The notes beneath the pieces are model-generated. The model worked only from the letters and a program-made list of their open reading frames with translations. It ran no database searches and was not told where the DNA came from. From Lumbricus rubellus (Eukaryota; Annelida; Clitellata; Crassiclitellata; Lumbricidae), in NCBI GenBank assembly GCA_945859605.1, contig OX243828.1, positions 23,123,609 to 23,187,608 of the forward strand: a stretch of 64,000 nt of DNA, in the 5' to 3' direction. Position 1 is the stretch's first letter, and the number at the start of each line of letters is the position of its first letter. Positions 11,701-24,500 of this stretch are shown here, piece by piece. The position numbers were made by a program, and so were the translations under genes.

Positions 11701-12524
11701 TGATTATGAACCTACTACACGCAGGCTATCTCTTAAATTGCCATGCTAAAGGATGAAATAATGACTTTAGTGTTAGGGTTAGTATCGTCGTGAGATGCTA
11801 TCCAAAGACACCGCTTATGCTTCGGTCCCCGATACTGCAACTACGCCAAACAAAATTGAGTTAATCCAGTTTCGATTTCTATAGAATGTTGCACTGATAT
11901 ATTCGTTATTCACCAGCATCAAGGCCCCCCGAAATTAAAAAATGCAGAAAAAATCTATTGCATTTTCTAGTTCGTGCTGCAAAAAAAACATGAAAAAGCC
12001 ATGAAAACACCCCCCGAAATAAAATAATAGATTAAATTTCGATCAGAAAAAGTAAAGTTGACGACTGAAAATGGAAAATATTTAAAAGATTTTGACCGGA
12101 TGACTAAAAAAAGGTCATCAGAATTTTTGACTGTGAAAATAGAAAATATTTCAATATAAAAATGGAAATTTTTCAGGAAATTCAGCCTCTCCAAAAGTTA
12201 AATCCTGGCCGCCACCGAAAACACCCCCGAAATAAAATCCTGGCTACGGCCTTGACCAGCATGAACAACATTGGAAGTTTGTTAATTCGATACAAAATGT
12301 GAATATTTATTTGAAATCACCTGAGCAAGGCGATGAGGATCCGGCTGGGAACAAAACCAACAACAGTACGGTACAGAAGAGAACGAAACACTTCGATTAT
12401 AAATTATCAGAAATACGCTAAAGTTCGCAATTTTATTTTCAAATTTGTGTAAACCATCCAAAGAGCAGACAGAAGCACGAATGAGAACCGCCTTCCCAAG
12501 TACTCTCACATCTCTACCTTTATG
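11701..12524. other. No gene; decayed MITE debris
   Basis: 11925-12250 carries (C)n blocks, GGATGACTAAAAAAAGGTC and GGCCGCCACCG modules from decayed MITEs. The rest is unique-looking. Confidence 0.4.
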
Positions 12525-12758
12525 TTTCATGAACTTCACTGGCTTCCTCTCCGTGCTCGCACACAATTCAAGATCCTCACTCTGATCTTAAAGGCTCAAC
12601 GGGGTCTTGCCCCAAAATATCTGACTAATGTTTTACTTCGTCCTCACTCGGCTTCCTCCCATCGTCCACTTCGTTCATCCAACAGATTTGACCTCTTGGT
12701 TCCTCGGTCTAGAACTACTATGGCTCAGTCTCGATCATTTGTCTCAATTGGTCCTTCT

Positions 12759-12821
12759 CTTTGGAATGCTCTTTCTCCTTCTGTTCGCTGAGCGAACAGA
12801 AGGAGAAAGAGCATTCCAAAG
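12759..12821. repeat. Perfect 31-bp inverted repeat, 1-bp spacer
   Basis: 12759-12789 and 12791-12821 are exact reverse complements around one G at 12790. The right arm is extra DNA compared with the LINE reading frame and abuts the left target duplication of the hAT element. Confidence 0.9.
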
Positions 12822-13705
12822 CTCTACACCAGTGATATTTTACTTCAGGAAATAATTTCCGTTTTACTTCTATTTCAGTTCGGATGGTCTCAATTTCAGT
12901 TCTAATTCAGTTCCAGTTCTTCAAAAAATTTCAGTTACACTTCTAATTCAGTTTTCGAAATAATTTCAGTTCTCAATTCAGTTCTTTTGCTTGCGTCTTT
13001 CTGGAGCACTCATGCTTTCTCCATGGTGAAGTCGCTGACTCGGATTAGGCCAAGTCGCATGAAAGTTTTCAGCCGCCCATGATTTTGCCTGATCCGTTTC
13101 TTAATATATTTCTTAGTATTCTGTGTGCGCAGAGGTAAAATGTTAAAATTTTATCATAATATGTAGTTCCACAGTCATCCGTTTTAGGGTAGGCTAGAGC
13201 CGCTAGACCCACGAAGCCTTGCATGGATAGGCCTAAGCACATTTGTTTTGTCTATTTCCTCGCAGCAAACCTACTTAAAAAGTCCAATAGGCCCTACATT
13301 ATTTTCGTCATTTAGCCAAGTGATTTCTAGTCTTAGCGTGAAGTTGAAAATTATAAACTTAAAGGGAAAGTCCAAATGAAAAATTGTTTTTAAACTAACC
13401 GTAATAAAGCACATGCTAGGCAAAAGATACAAAATTGTAAGAGTCAGAAAGTATGTGCGTCTTTTAAACAAACACAGCTGCATCGGAAAAACTGTGAACT
13501 AAAATTTCCATATTTTACATTAATTTCAGTTCGAGAATTAATTTTCGTTTTTATTCTAATTTCAGTTCGGTGTGCTCAATTTCCGTTCTATTTCAGTTTT
13601 CGTTCTTAAAATAATTTCAGTTACAGTTATAGTTATACTTAACGGAAATCAATATTTTCAGTTATAATTTCACTTATCGTTAATGAAAATATCACTGCTC
13701 TACAC
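12822..13705. mobile_element. Non-autonomous hAT element, 868 bp
   Basis: The body 12830-13697 has inverted ends CAGTGATATTTT and AAAATATCACTG, flanked by the perfect 8-bp duplication CTCTACAC (12822-12829 and 13698-13705). The interior is rich in AATTTCAGTTC modules. No transposase frame is present, so it would depend on a transposase made elsewhere. Confidence 0.9.
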
Positions 13706-13856
13706 TTCTTTCTGGTAGTCTCTCTTCTGCTTTGTCTCTTCTCAAAACCTGTTTCTTCTCGCTGGGCCTTGCGCACTGGGAGCGCCTCTGAACGGTTCAC
13801 CCTACTAGAGGCGCTTTATAAATGTTTAAATACAATACAATACAATAGAATAGAAT

Positions 13857-14084
13857 CTGCAACGCTGAAGGCGATGGTCGATTATAATATTACATGACGT
13901 AATTGATCGTTGTCATGGTTATGACGTCAACCGTTTATTCGACGTCATGAAAATAATTCGCTGAAATCTGCGCTCAACATTCATTGCATGGAGTAGTAGG
14001 CCTAAAGTAAGTAAGTAAGAATATTCTTTATTTGACCACCAGCAAACGCACAGTAGCCTAGTTTACAGAGGAAAAAATAATAGG
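13857..14084. other. No gene; possible retroelement tail
   Basis: Two TGACGTCA-like sites (about 13920 and 13940). (GTAA)n followed by AGAATATTCTTTATTTGACC at 14000-14030 looks like a reversed retroelement 3' end, but this is not established. Confidence 0.3.
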
Positions 14085-14391
14085 CTAAAAATTTCGTCGT
14101 TGGTCGCCAAAAAAGTTGCTGACTTTTTAAAGCTTTTTTTGGCTGAAGAAAAAAGTACTTTTCATCCGGCAAAAAAGTTGACCTTTTTTAGTCCTTCAGC
14201 AGACAACCCAATGGGAGGCCACGTCCAATGCAATTTTCTTAATGGGGGGGGGGGGGGGGTGGGTCAATATACCATGACACCCCTATTCGTATTACTAATT
14301 TCAAACCGAATGGGGTTGCCACGTCCAATGGCAGTTTTAAATGGGGGAGGGGGGCATGGCCGGATTGGCCCCCTTGGATCCGCCCCTGTCT
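14085..14391. mobile_element. MITE, CAGGGGCGGATCC family
   Basis: The right end TTGGATCCGCCCCTG matches the 2115-2424 family. It contains G-homopolymers, and its left end is unclear. Confidence 0.5.
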
Positions 14392-14429
14392 CACATTGTC
14401 TCACGTTTGTACTATTTTACTTTCGTGTG

Positions 14430-14785
14430 CAATAAATTAATTCATTCGTTCATTCGTTCATTCATTCGTTCATTCGTTTATTCGTTCATTCGTTTATTCG
14501 TTCATTCGTTCGTTCATTCATTCATTCATTCGTTCATTCATTCATTCATTCAAATGCACTTGCACGTACTTGTGTATGCTACACAAACGTATACAAAGAT
14601 ATAAACATAAAAATTCTCAGCGGCCTATAAATGCAGTTGACATGCCATACATCTGCGAATATATACAGTTCTACATGACTTGTATGTATATATTTATATA
14701 TCCATCGTATATATAAATATATATATATATTATATAATATATATATAAATATATATTATATATAATATATATATATATATATTCG
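14430..14785. repeat. (ATTC/GTTC)n and (TA)n arrays
   Basis: CATTCGTT tetranucleotides at 14432-14552 and TATA-rich sequence at 14690-14785. 14786-15049 holds nothing supportable. Confidence 0.85.
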
Positions 14786-15049
14786 TTGCGTGGCATTAGG
14801 AATGCAAATGGCGGCATGGCACGCACAGTGGCGCAAGCAGCGGCCAGTGAGGTAACAACTTTACACGGTCGCATGCATGGGGTGAATGCGTCCATTGACG
14901 CCTGACTATTATTGTAGGACGTCGGATAAGCTCATCTTATACATTAGGGAGTAAATACTAAAGGCGCCTCATAAATAAGGTATTGGTTTAGTCAGAGAAA
15001 CTCGGCCGGAGATCAGAAACGAAGCAGAAAGCAGTCCAAGTAAATACAT

Positions 15050-15490
15050 GAATACAGACAGACAGACAGACGGACAGACGGACAGACGAACGGACGGACA
15101 GATAGACATACATACAGACAGACAGACGGACAAACAGACAGACAGACAGACAGACGGACAGACAGACAGACACACAGACACACAGACGGACGAACGGACG
15201 GACAGATAGACATACAGACAGACAGGCAGACAGACAGATGGACAAACAGACAGACAGACGGGTGGACATACATCATAAAGACTCATGAATGACACCATAG
15301 AGTTATAAGAAGGACACCATAAGGACACCATGGAGACCTATGAAGGAACAATAAGGACACCATAGAGACTTATGAAGGACACCATAAAGACAGGACACCA
15401 TAGAGAATTAGGGACTTACGAAGGACACCATATAGAGACTTACGAAGGACACCATAGACACTTACAAAGGACCTCAGGACACCAAAAGAA
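15050..15490. repeat. (GACA)n array and GACACCATAGAGAC minisatellite
   Basis: GACA/GACG tetranucleotides at 15055-15270. About seven degenerate units of AAGGACACCATAGAGACTTA follow at 15285-15490. Confidence 0.85.
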
Positions 15491-15555
15491 AGACAACTGG
15501 CATTTGACTAGGGTAGGCGGAAAAGGTTTCTGCGTGCGTGTGTTGTGTGGGTTGA

Positions 15556-15557
15556 GG

Positions 15558-15604
<47 letters not shown>

Positions 15605-15945
15605 GGCGTGTGCAATTGCTGATAAGTCTAAGGTTAGATCTTTTTGATGGTCTATAAAGTGCATTTCACAAAAGCAGTGTTTATGTTTCTTCTCCTGTGA
15701 GCAACGTTTGCTCATTGCGTGACCACATCGCTCACACTCTCTGTCTGTCTTCCTGTCTGTCTTTTTGTCTGTCTTCCTTTCTGTCTGTCTATCTGTCTGT
15801 CTGTCTGCCTGTCTGACTGTCTGTCTTCCTGTCTGTCTGTCTTCCTTTCTGTCTGTCTGTCTTTCTGTCTGTCTTTCTGTCTGTCTGTCTGCCTGTCTTC
15901 CTGTCTGTCTATCTAGCTGTCAATTCTGTCTGTCTGTCTGTCTAT
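15556..15945. repeat. (GT)n and (CTGT)n microsatellites
   Basis: GT dinucleotides at 15558-15602 and CTGT/CTTC tetranucleotides at 15740-15945. 15985-16045 carries an orphan LINE-like tail in reverse (TATATAGCGCCTTTGCTTC). Confidence 0.85.
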
Positions 15946-16334
15946 ATCCAATATAGTTTTGAGAATTGATTCATTTGCTCATTTAAGTACTTATATAGCG
16001 CCTTTGCTTCAGGACTTTGGGTGTTGAAAGCGCGAGCGCTTTGCTTCCGTTTCATGGTTACAATAGGCTAAATTCTACCAATTATTATCTTCGATTTTCG
16101 TCGGCGCAGATTATTCTGTGTATTCCGATATATTGATATTAATGTTAAGAAATGTCTTAGCAAGTGTAATGTGTAGAAACTGCGTGTAAGCATGTTATTT
16201 CTATGTACTGCAATAACCATAGCAATGATAGCAAGACGTCTTTCGCTTTCACGTTCACTCTATCTGACTCTACTTCTTCTCGGAATTTTTTATTTCATCA
16301 ATGCCTTGGCGGTCACATATTTTCGCCCTAAGAC

Positions 16335-16500
16335 TGTCTATCTCTCTATCTCTCTATCTCGCTATCTCTCTATCTGTCTGTCTGTCTGTCTGTCTACCTC
16401 TGCCTGCGTCTGTCTATCTGTATGTGTCTATCTGTGTATGTCTGTTCAGCTGTCTATGTCTGTCTATTTGTCTGTCTGGCTGTCAGTCTGTGGTTATTTG
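16335..16500. repeat. (CTAT)n/(CTGT)n microsatellite
   Basis: Tetranucleotide array. The open frames over it are low-complexity. Confidence 0.85.
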
Positions 16501-16674
16501 TCTTCTTGTCTCTCGCTCTTCCACCATTGTACTTTCTCGAGCCTCTGCTCATTTTCCTCGTCCCTTATGTCGTGCATCAATCGTTATCATTGGACGAACA
16601 AACATTTTGATGCCTTTCCATACAATATATATATACATATATGAAATTATGTATATGCATATATAAAATTATAT

Positions 16675-17704
16675 ATAGGGTCAAGTGGGGAAAGATGGAC
16701 AGTGGGGTTAGATGGACACCCAACACAGAAATTAAAGAAACGTCATTTTCTTAATGTCCATCTTACCCCGGTGTTGGGGTAAGATGGACACCGTCTTTCG
16801 ACTAGTTGTTAAAATACACGCGGTCGGGTACCAGCGTACTGAGAGGGGTGTGGCCTGTCGGTGATTGTCAGATGTAGGAGGAGGGCGTGTTTTGACTAAA
16901 GTTCAATAAGAAGCTCAGTCAAATGGCTAAGGATATTCTGTAGACAGTAATTGTTCATCGTCTATCATTTGTATTTTATTTAATAAATATGTATATCGGC
17001 TTGTTATTTAGCACATTAAAGCAGACACCTCGTGGTCGCATACTGTGTCACTGTCTGTGATACTCAAGGGTAGGGTGTCTGTCCATTTTACCCCTGCAAG
17101 AAGGGGTAAGATGGACACGAATGCTCATCACCGAATTTATGTATTTCACAACAGATTACTCAACAACTCGGTGTTTATATTGACTCTACGTAGGCCCTCG
17201 CTTCATTTTGGCCGTTCATGTTGCAGTATGTTATCAATTTTTTTGTAACAAAAGAAGTAGTGTCCATCTTACCCCACGAAAGTGCTACGTACGGTAGGCT
17301 ACTGTAGGCTATGGTAGGTTAACATGTCACGATATCTGAACAATTTTTTTCATTATGAACAATGACGGGCATCACGCACACACATATAATTGTGTAGACT
17401 CTGCTAAAAATGTAAGTGAATATAGTATGTTGTAGAGCTGCAAGTCTCACCTGTCCATCTTACCATCACATTGTGTCCGCCTTACCCCCACGCCGGGTAA
17501 GATGGACATGACCTGAGGAGGTCATACTTGGATGCAAATTGCAGGAATTTGCTCAATCATTGAAGACTTTTTTACTATACTGGTTAACAATACCGTGATA
17601 CTTGCATACAATAGCATGTTTTAAAACATGTTAAAAGTTTATAGGTATTGTCATTATTGACCAAACAGTGCTTAAGGTGTCCAACTTCCCCCTCTCTACC
17701 CTAT
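16675..17704. mobile_element. 1030-bp non-autonomous inverted-repeat transposon, copy 1
   Basis: The ends ATAGGGTCAAGTGGGGAAAG and, reversed, ATAGGGTAGAGAGGGGGAAG form an imperfect inverted repeat of about 27 bp. Inside are about 11 copies, in both orientations, of a 15-bp motif (GGGGTAAGATGGACA). The longest open frame is 67 codons with no recognisable domain. The second copy at 23671-24700 has the same length and shows no difference that I could see. The outer flanks differ, which gives both boundaries. A 2-bp target duplication (AT here, TA there) is possible but not proven. Confidence 0.85.
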
Positions 17705-17930
17705 ATAAAGGCGAGTCATATATATTTAGTATGCATCATTCATTCGCACGAAGCTACAGATACTTCATGCATGCTGCGCTTGTGGCTCTCTTTATTCTTT
17801 GCACCTCTGTAGTCGAGTACATATACATGCACTGTGATGCACATATGCATGCATGCTGCGAACTTATGAAGTATTACGAAGGCTTAATAATTATAATCAC
17901 TCGAAACACTTTCAAACACAGATGCATGTA

Positions 17931-18075
17931 TATGTGCACTTGTTATAGCGCCCCTTCAAGATTACTATAGGCCTACTCATAAGCGTGAAACTCCGATGCA
18001 GTGTCATAGTGTCCACGCTGTATAGTCGGGAACGCCTCTGAGCAGAGAGAATAATGGGGCGCTATAGAAATGAAA
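17931..18075. mobile_element. Rearranged SINE family A fragments
   Basis: A minus-oriented tail (GTGCACTTGTTATAGCGCCC) at 17933-17983 is joined head-to-head with a plus-oriented body and tail (GCGTGAAACTCCGATGCAGT onward). Confidence 0.65.
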
Positions 18076-18390
18076 ATAATAAATTTAAAAAAATAAAATT
18101 TAAGAAAATAACCTCGCAGGATGTCTTCCTATGACTATTATTATTATGTATTAAAATCTGTTTTTGGTTTATTTCCATCATTCAATGGTTTTGCTTTGCA
18201 GCAAGACAATAATCGTTTTGACGCTGACGATCTCGATTCAACATTCAGCTGCTGATGCAAAGGATTTTCCAGCAATAGAAGAGCATCCATCCATCTCTTT
18301 TCGCGGCTGCTGCTGCTGCTGCAGTTCTGTCTCCTCATTGTTCCTCTTCTTATCCGATTGTACCAACGTATTTGAGGAGATAAACCAACA
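18076..18390. other. Sequence upstream of the Ig-gene first coding exon
   Basis: Likely promoter or 5' UTR of the gene starting at 18391. I see no clear core promoter. An 80-codon open frame here ends before that ATG and is not supported. Confidence 0.3.
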
Positions 18391-18460
18391 ATGCAACGAG
18401 AAATGAATCTTCTGCAAACGGTCTGCGTTGTGACGCACGTCTTGATCTGTGCCAAGCAAG
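18391..18460 (+). CDS. Ig gene exon 1: signal peptide
   Basis: Encodes 23 residues, MQREMNLL followed by a hydrophobic core to ICAKQ, then one base (phase 1) before the donor GTAGGA. The split codon joins exon 2 as Ala, giving a plausible cleavage region. Assignment rests on phase, signal-peptide character and the lack of another candidate nearer exon 2. Confidence 0.55.
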
Positions 18461-21400
18461 GTAGGATATACATGTAATATACGTGGAAATTCGTAAACCA
18501 CACGTTATCTTAAAATATGAACCAGGGCTTTTTTTAACGTGCAGTTGTACACAAAATGTGCCAGGGTTGTTTTTAAAGAATTTTTAGAACTGCACAACTT
18601 CTTCTTTCCTTTCCCATCCTCCATGGTAAATTACTTCCAATCGGAGGACAATGAGGTTTTTGCTAGTTTTAACTGTACAGAAGTGCTTCTACAACTGCAC
18701 ACATCCATTTTTTAGTCATCGGGCTGAAATGTCGTGAAAAAGCTATTTTTTCCCAGACAAAAAAGTTGACGACCTTTTTTGTCGTCGGGCTGAAATGTCG
18801 TGAAAAATGCTATTTTTCATATTTTCACGGGTCTGCTTGCCCGAAAAACCAGACTTGCCCGAAATTGGGGGGGGGGGGGGATTTTCCCCTCTGGACCCTC
18901 GCCTCGTACGCCTATGCATGCTACCAGTCAGTTTGCTAGTCCTGTCCTGTCATCACCACCGCTCACGTTCGATATAATAAGGGAGTCAAAGAGATCAAAC
19001 TGCAGTTGGACGAATTTATATACAACGCTTTGCGAGGTATAAAATGCGCTACAGAAATTATAAAGACATATGTATGTGTATGTGTCAATAAGTCATCCGA
19101 CATAAAGGATTCTTTCAATGCGCGATCATTTTTCCATATAGGATATAATAGAAGCATGCTGGAGAACACGAGAAGATTATATCGGACTTGACAAATGGCG
19201 GACAGATTGGAAACCATCCACGCATGCGCACAAATTGCTCCCAAAAGGTTGACATAAGAAACCCGATGATGATTATGACGACGAGAAAGTTGTTGTTGTT
19301 GCTGCTGATAACGACGACGATGATGATGATGATGATGATGAGGTTGTTGTTGGCGATGATGATGATGATAACGAATATGGTGATGATGATGTTGTTGTTT
19401 ATGGCGACGACGACGATGATGATGATAATGGTGATGGTGATGATGGTTACGACGACAACGATAACGATGATGATGATGATTATAACGATGACGACGATGA
19501 CGATGATGACGACGACAATGATGATGATGATGACGATGATGATGATGATGATGATAAAGGTGACGATGATGATGTTGCTGTTGTTGTTGCTGATGATCAT
19601 GGTGATCGATCAGGGATAAACTCTCGACCTTACAGCTGACTCGGGTGTGGTTCCATCATAGTCAGTCGTCTGCATATGATCCGGAACGGTGTGCCCCGCA
19701 CCCCCCCTCCACTGCCCAAACTCCCTGCCAGTTGTGGACCGCCTTTGACGACACGATTGATGCTAGTGTCCAAGCTGTCAATTTTCGAGCTGTCGATGAA
19801 ATTGGATTTGACGAACGGACGGACGGACGGACGAAAGGACGGACGAAAGGACGGACGGACGGATGAACGAAAGGACGGACGGACGGACGGATGAACTGAC
19901 GAACGGACGAAAGGACGGACGGACGGACGAAAGAACGGACGGACGGACGAAAGAACGGACGGACGGATGGACGGACGAACGAAAGGACAGTCGGACGGAC
20001 GGACGAAAGGACGGATGGACGAAAGAACGGACGGACGGATGAGGGAAAGGATGGACGGACGAAAGGACGGACGGACGGATGAGGGAAAGGATGGACGGAC
20101 GAAAGGGCGGACGGACAAAAGAACGGAAGGACGGACGGACGGACGAAAGGACGGATGAGGGATGAGGGATGAAGCGCAGAATCGAAAAGAAGCGATGATG
20201 AAACGCTGATTTGTTTAGATTCTCATCATCCCAGTCAATTTGGCAAACTATGCAATCGACTGCGCTCGCTTTAGAGATTCTGTGCGAGAGAACGAGAAAC
20301 ATAGAGACAAATAGGTAGACAGACAGACCGACAGACAGACGGACGGACGGACAGACGGACAGACAGCAAAGATGGACAGGCAGACAGACGGACGGACGGA
20401 CGAGATGGACGGGAAGACAGACAGATGGACATACACAGACAGACAGAAGAGAAGAGGGAAGACACTATACGATTGAAAAGGATACGAGAAAGAACTTACA
20501 GCTTATGAAGTGCAAACAGTACTGTAAGCCTATAAACAGTCGGCTTTTTGGTGGATGATGTATGGTTACTTGGTTAGAGACAAAGGCGTAGGGGACATTT
20601 CAGGAGTGGGAGGGGGGCAAAAGTTTAATTTTTGCCCGAAAAATATGATCACCTTTTTTTAGTCGTCCGGTCGAAATTGCCCGAAAATTCCCGTTAGGCT
20701 ACTTCGTTTTCCCGCAAATTCTGACCTTTTTTGTCGTCCGGTCGAAATTGCCCGTAAATTTTCGATAGATTTAAAAAACATTTCATGGTCTGCTTGCTCG
20801 AAAACCAGACTTGCCCAAATGGGGGGGGGCATTTGCCCCCCCCTTTGGGCCCCCGTCTCCTACGCCTATGCTTAGAGAGGAAACGGCGGGGAAGTGGAGA
20901 GTAGAATCTGTGAAAAAGCAATTTTTCTCTGTTTTCCCAACCATAGAATATGTCAGCGCAAATGCACACATGGACAAAACTATAGAATCGTGGACCGAAG
21001 CATATACCAGTATCTCTGGACATTCTAGATCTAATGACGACGCTAACCCTTACCGACCCTCACGACGTCTAACCTGACCTAACCGACCCTCACGACAACG
21101 TTACCTGATCCTAAACGACACTCACGACTTCTTGCATGACCCTGAACGACAATTAGTTCCCCCGATACAATGGTTATGCCCACACAGACGGTCTGCCTGT
21201 AACTAACGAAAAGCATTCACAGGGAAATAACAGCTGAGCCTGCAGCAGTGCGGCACGTCATCACGTTATCGAGGGACTTAACCCCTCAGGACATCGGACT
21301 GGCCCCAGCATAAACAACAGCGTGTAACCGACCAACATCGGCGATGCCTTCATATGCATGCATGGACTACTTATGAGGGGGATTATGATTTACGCCGACC

Positions 21401-21482
21401 TTTTACCCCCATATGCACCATCGGTCGTAATTTCCTCCTGACCTGTATGTTTGGTCAATGACCCGCTAATCATTTGCGGTGG

Positions 21483-21513
<31 letters not shown>

Positions 21514-24500
21514 GGTGGTGGTAGTGGTGGTGTAGTCTTGGATCTTGTAGGCCGTATAACAGACGCGCCTTTCACGTCTACACGATACGCGCCGTTATCG
21601 CTCGTAAAACAAACTATTTCATGAAACGAAACGTCCGCAAATCGGCAATCGATATTCGCGAGATTTTCGTTGTCCCCCCGGACCAGCATTATACCCAACA
21701 ACTGTGCATTATATACAAGCTGTTATCCGCGGAAAGGATGATCTCATACGGTGCAGTAAGAACTGAGCGCGATCATCATCACTGATTCACTTGTGTGGAC
21801 GAGAAGCGGTCTTCAGCCAAGGATGAGAAATTGAAGGTCCGACTCTTAATTTAACATAGAGTTGCGCATGGACGCCCGCAGGAAATGTTGCAGGATGGGG
21901 CAAAACATAATGGTCGCCGTTGAAATTTATTAGCAAGAAACTTAAATACGCAGAGTAGGAAATTAAGAACATGGTTATTTTTTTACATTGGTCTCTAAAT
22001 GTGAATTGTTAAGTTTTACTTTGTGTTTCATTAGTAGGCCTATCTCTTGCGTTTAATTGGAAGGAAAATTTGTTAAGGACGAAAAGTAGCAGCTAAAAAA
22101 TAGATGCCAGTTTTCCAGAGGGGGGGGGAAGTGTCCCCTCTTGCCCCTATGTGCGGGTGCCCATGGAGCTGCGGTATTGGTTACGAAGTGTCGTAGCGAA
22201 ATTATTTGCTTATCAAATCAGTGGCTGTGCTATCATAGCTATGAATCATAGGCCCGCGACAGGTCTATTCAGATATTGTCTATTTTATTCATGACGTGCC
22301 TTAGCCTATGAGCTACCAAAATTCCTTCGAATTCTTAGTAAGCCTATCTTCTTGACATTTAATTTATTCTACCTGCCGAAAATCCCCATTGCCTTGATGC
22401 GACCAGTTGAAATTGTAGACTAAGCTTATAACCTAACTGGCGTCGCCAATGTATCAAATTAACAAGTATAGTTAAACATGTTTGATTGTTAACAATGGGT
22501 TCCATTCGATGTGATCGTCACAAGTGTTGGCGACTTCTTTTGCTTAGTCTCGGCATAGGATCAGGACGACTAACCCTGTCCCTCCCCTCCCCTCCCCTCC
22601 CCTCCCGTAGTCAATCTTCCATTCTTCCACCGAAACTGTGAACTTGCAACCAAGGCGTACACGTTATAAGCCGACTCGTTTTATAGCAGAGATTACGTCA
22701 GGCTAGAAGAAGAAAAAACAATAATAAAAACAATAATACTGGAGCAGAACTCTCAAAACATCTGAACAAGGCAGAGGAATGCGATGGAAGCTTTATGAAT
22801 TAGACATATTACTTTGAATCCCAACAGTTTTGTTTAACGAATTTTCGCATCTTGGTCACGTGAACTGGTTGAAGTAGACCAATGGGTGTTGCAAATTGCA
22901 ATGTATGTGATTGGGACGCTGTAGGTTTTAAGTACGTACATGTATACATACGAGCGAGGCAGAACTATTATACACTCGTGTACATAGAATTCAATTAGAA
23001 CTGTTGGTCCTTTGGGACAAATCGAATCATTTTCAAACGCACACCTGTTGACCACAACATGCATGGTCCCGCAGAGAATAATTAAGGAACTCTGCTGTTT
23101 TGAAAAGTAGCATATAATTACCTAAGGCAGCATCAGAACGACCTGCAATATATTGCTTAGTACCATCTGAGCTACTAATTAACATTAGTAGTACAGCAGC
23201 TATAGGCTATTATATACGTAGTATGCTATAGCATTCAAAAGCAGGGTAAGATCAGCGAGGTAGAAGATGAACAATTCTTGAGCTAATCCTGAGGCATGCA
23301 GCATGCGTGTGATGTTCACCCAGGACTTTTTTAACGTGCAGTTGTACACAAAATGTGCAGTTGTAGAAGCATGAAAATATCCATACTGAATGAATGAATG
23401 AATAATTCCAATACAAAATATGGTCTATGATGCTAACTCCATGGCGGCGCAGTGCGATATGTAAGACAGCCAACTGTGAAGAGGACGGTTGCTTAAAAAC
23501 GCGATTGAAATTATATTACAAATTTAATATGCAGTCGGTTCACATTATTATCATTCACGTAAATGTAATTCGTTCCATTGTAACCTCTAACACAGAGTGC
23601 ATTTAAAGAGTAAATAACTAGAACGGTTATATAGGAGACAGGTCATACGATAGTGATTCGATTAAGAATAATAGGGTCAAGTGGGGAAAGATGGACAGTG
23701 GGGTTAGATGGACACCCAACACAGAAATTAAAGAAACGTCATTTTCTTAATGTCCATCTTACCCCGGTGTTGGGGTAAGATGGACACCGTCTTTCGACTA
23801 GTTGTTAAAATACACGCGGTCGGGTACCAGCGTACTGAGAGGGGTGTGGCCTGTCGGTGATTGTCAGATGTAGGAGGAGGGCGTGTTTTGACTAAAGTTC
23901 AATAAGAAGCTCAGTCAAATGGCTAAGGATATTCTGTAGACAGTAATTGTTCATCGTCTATCATTTGTATTTTATTTAATAAATATGTATATCGGCTTGT
24001 TATTTAGCACATTAAAGCAGACACCTCGTGGTCGCATACTGTGTCACTGTCTGTGATACTCAAGGGTAGGGTGTCTGTCCATTTTACCCCTGCAAGAAGG
24101 GGTAAGATGGACACGAATGCTCATCACCGAATTTATGTATTTCACAACAGATTACTCAACAACTCGGTGTTTATATTGACTCTACGTAGGCCCTCGCTTC
24201 ATTTTGGCCGTTCATGTTGCAGTATGTTATCAATTTTTTTGTAACAAAAGAAGTAGTGTCCATCTTACCCCACGAAAGTGCTACGTACGGTAGGCTACTG
24301 TAGGCTATGGTAGGTTAACATGTCACGATATCTGAACAATTTTTTTCATTATGAACAATGACGGGCATCACGCACACACATATAATTGTGTAGACTCTGC
24401 TAAAAATGTAAGTGAATATAGTATGTTGTAGAGCTGCAAGTCTCACCTGTCCATCTTACCATCACATTGTGTCCGCCTTACCCCCACGCCGGGTAAGATG

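Larger units (their letters stand above)
12525..13856 (+). pseudogene. LINE (CR1/L2-like) C-terminal fragment, split by a hAT insertion
   Basis: 12525-12790 translates to the thumb/C-terminal part of a LINE reverse transcriptase (ELHWLPLRARTQFKILTL, then GLAPKYL, RPLRSSN and LVPRSRT, ending SLWNALSPSVR). After the insertion the frame resumes at about 13706 and reaches the 3' tail GGGAGCGCCTCTGAACGG...GGCGCTTTATAAATG, followed by an (ATACA)n end at 13835-13856. The catalytic region is missing, so this is a dead fragment. Confidence 0.75.

Noticed and set aside
17045..17248. 67-codon frame inside the 1030-bp element, the same in both copies
   Set aside because: The identity only reflects recent copying of the element. 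No transposase-like motif.
19115..20302. Frames of 143-174 codons rich in Asp/Met/Thr or Arg/Pro/Ser
   Set aside because: Products of the (GAT)n and (GGAC)n arrays, open on several frames at once.
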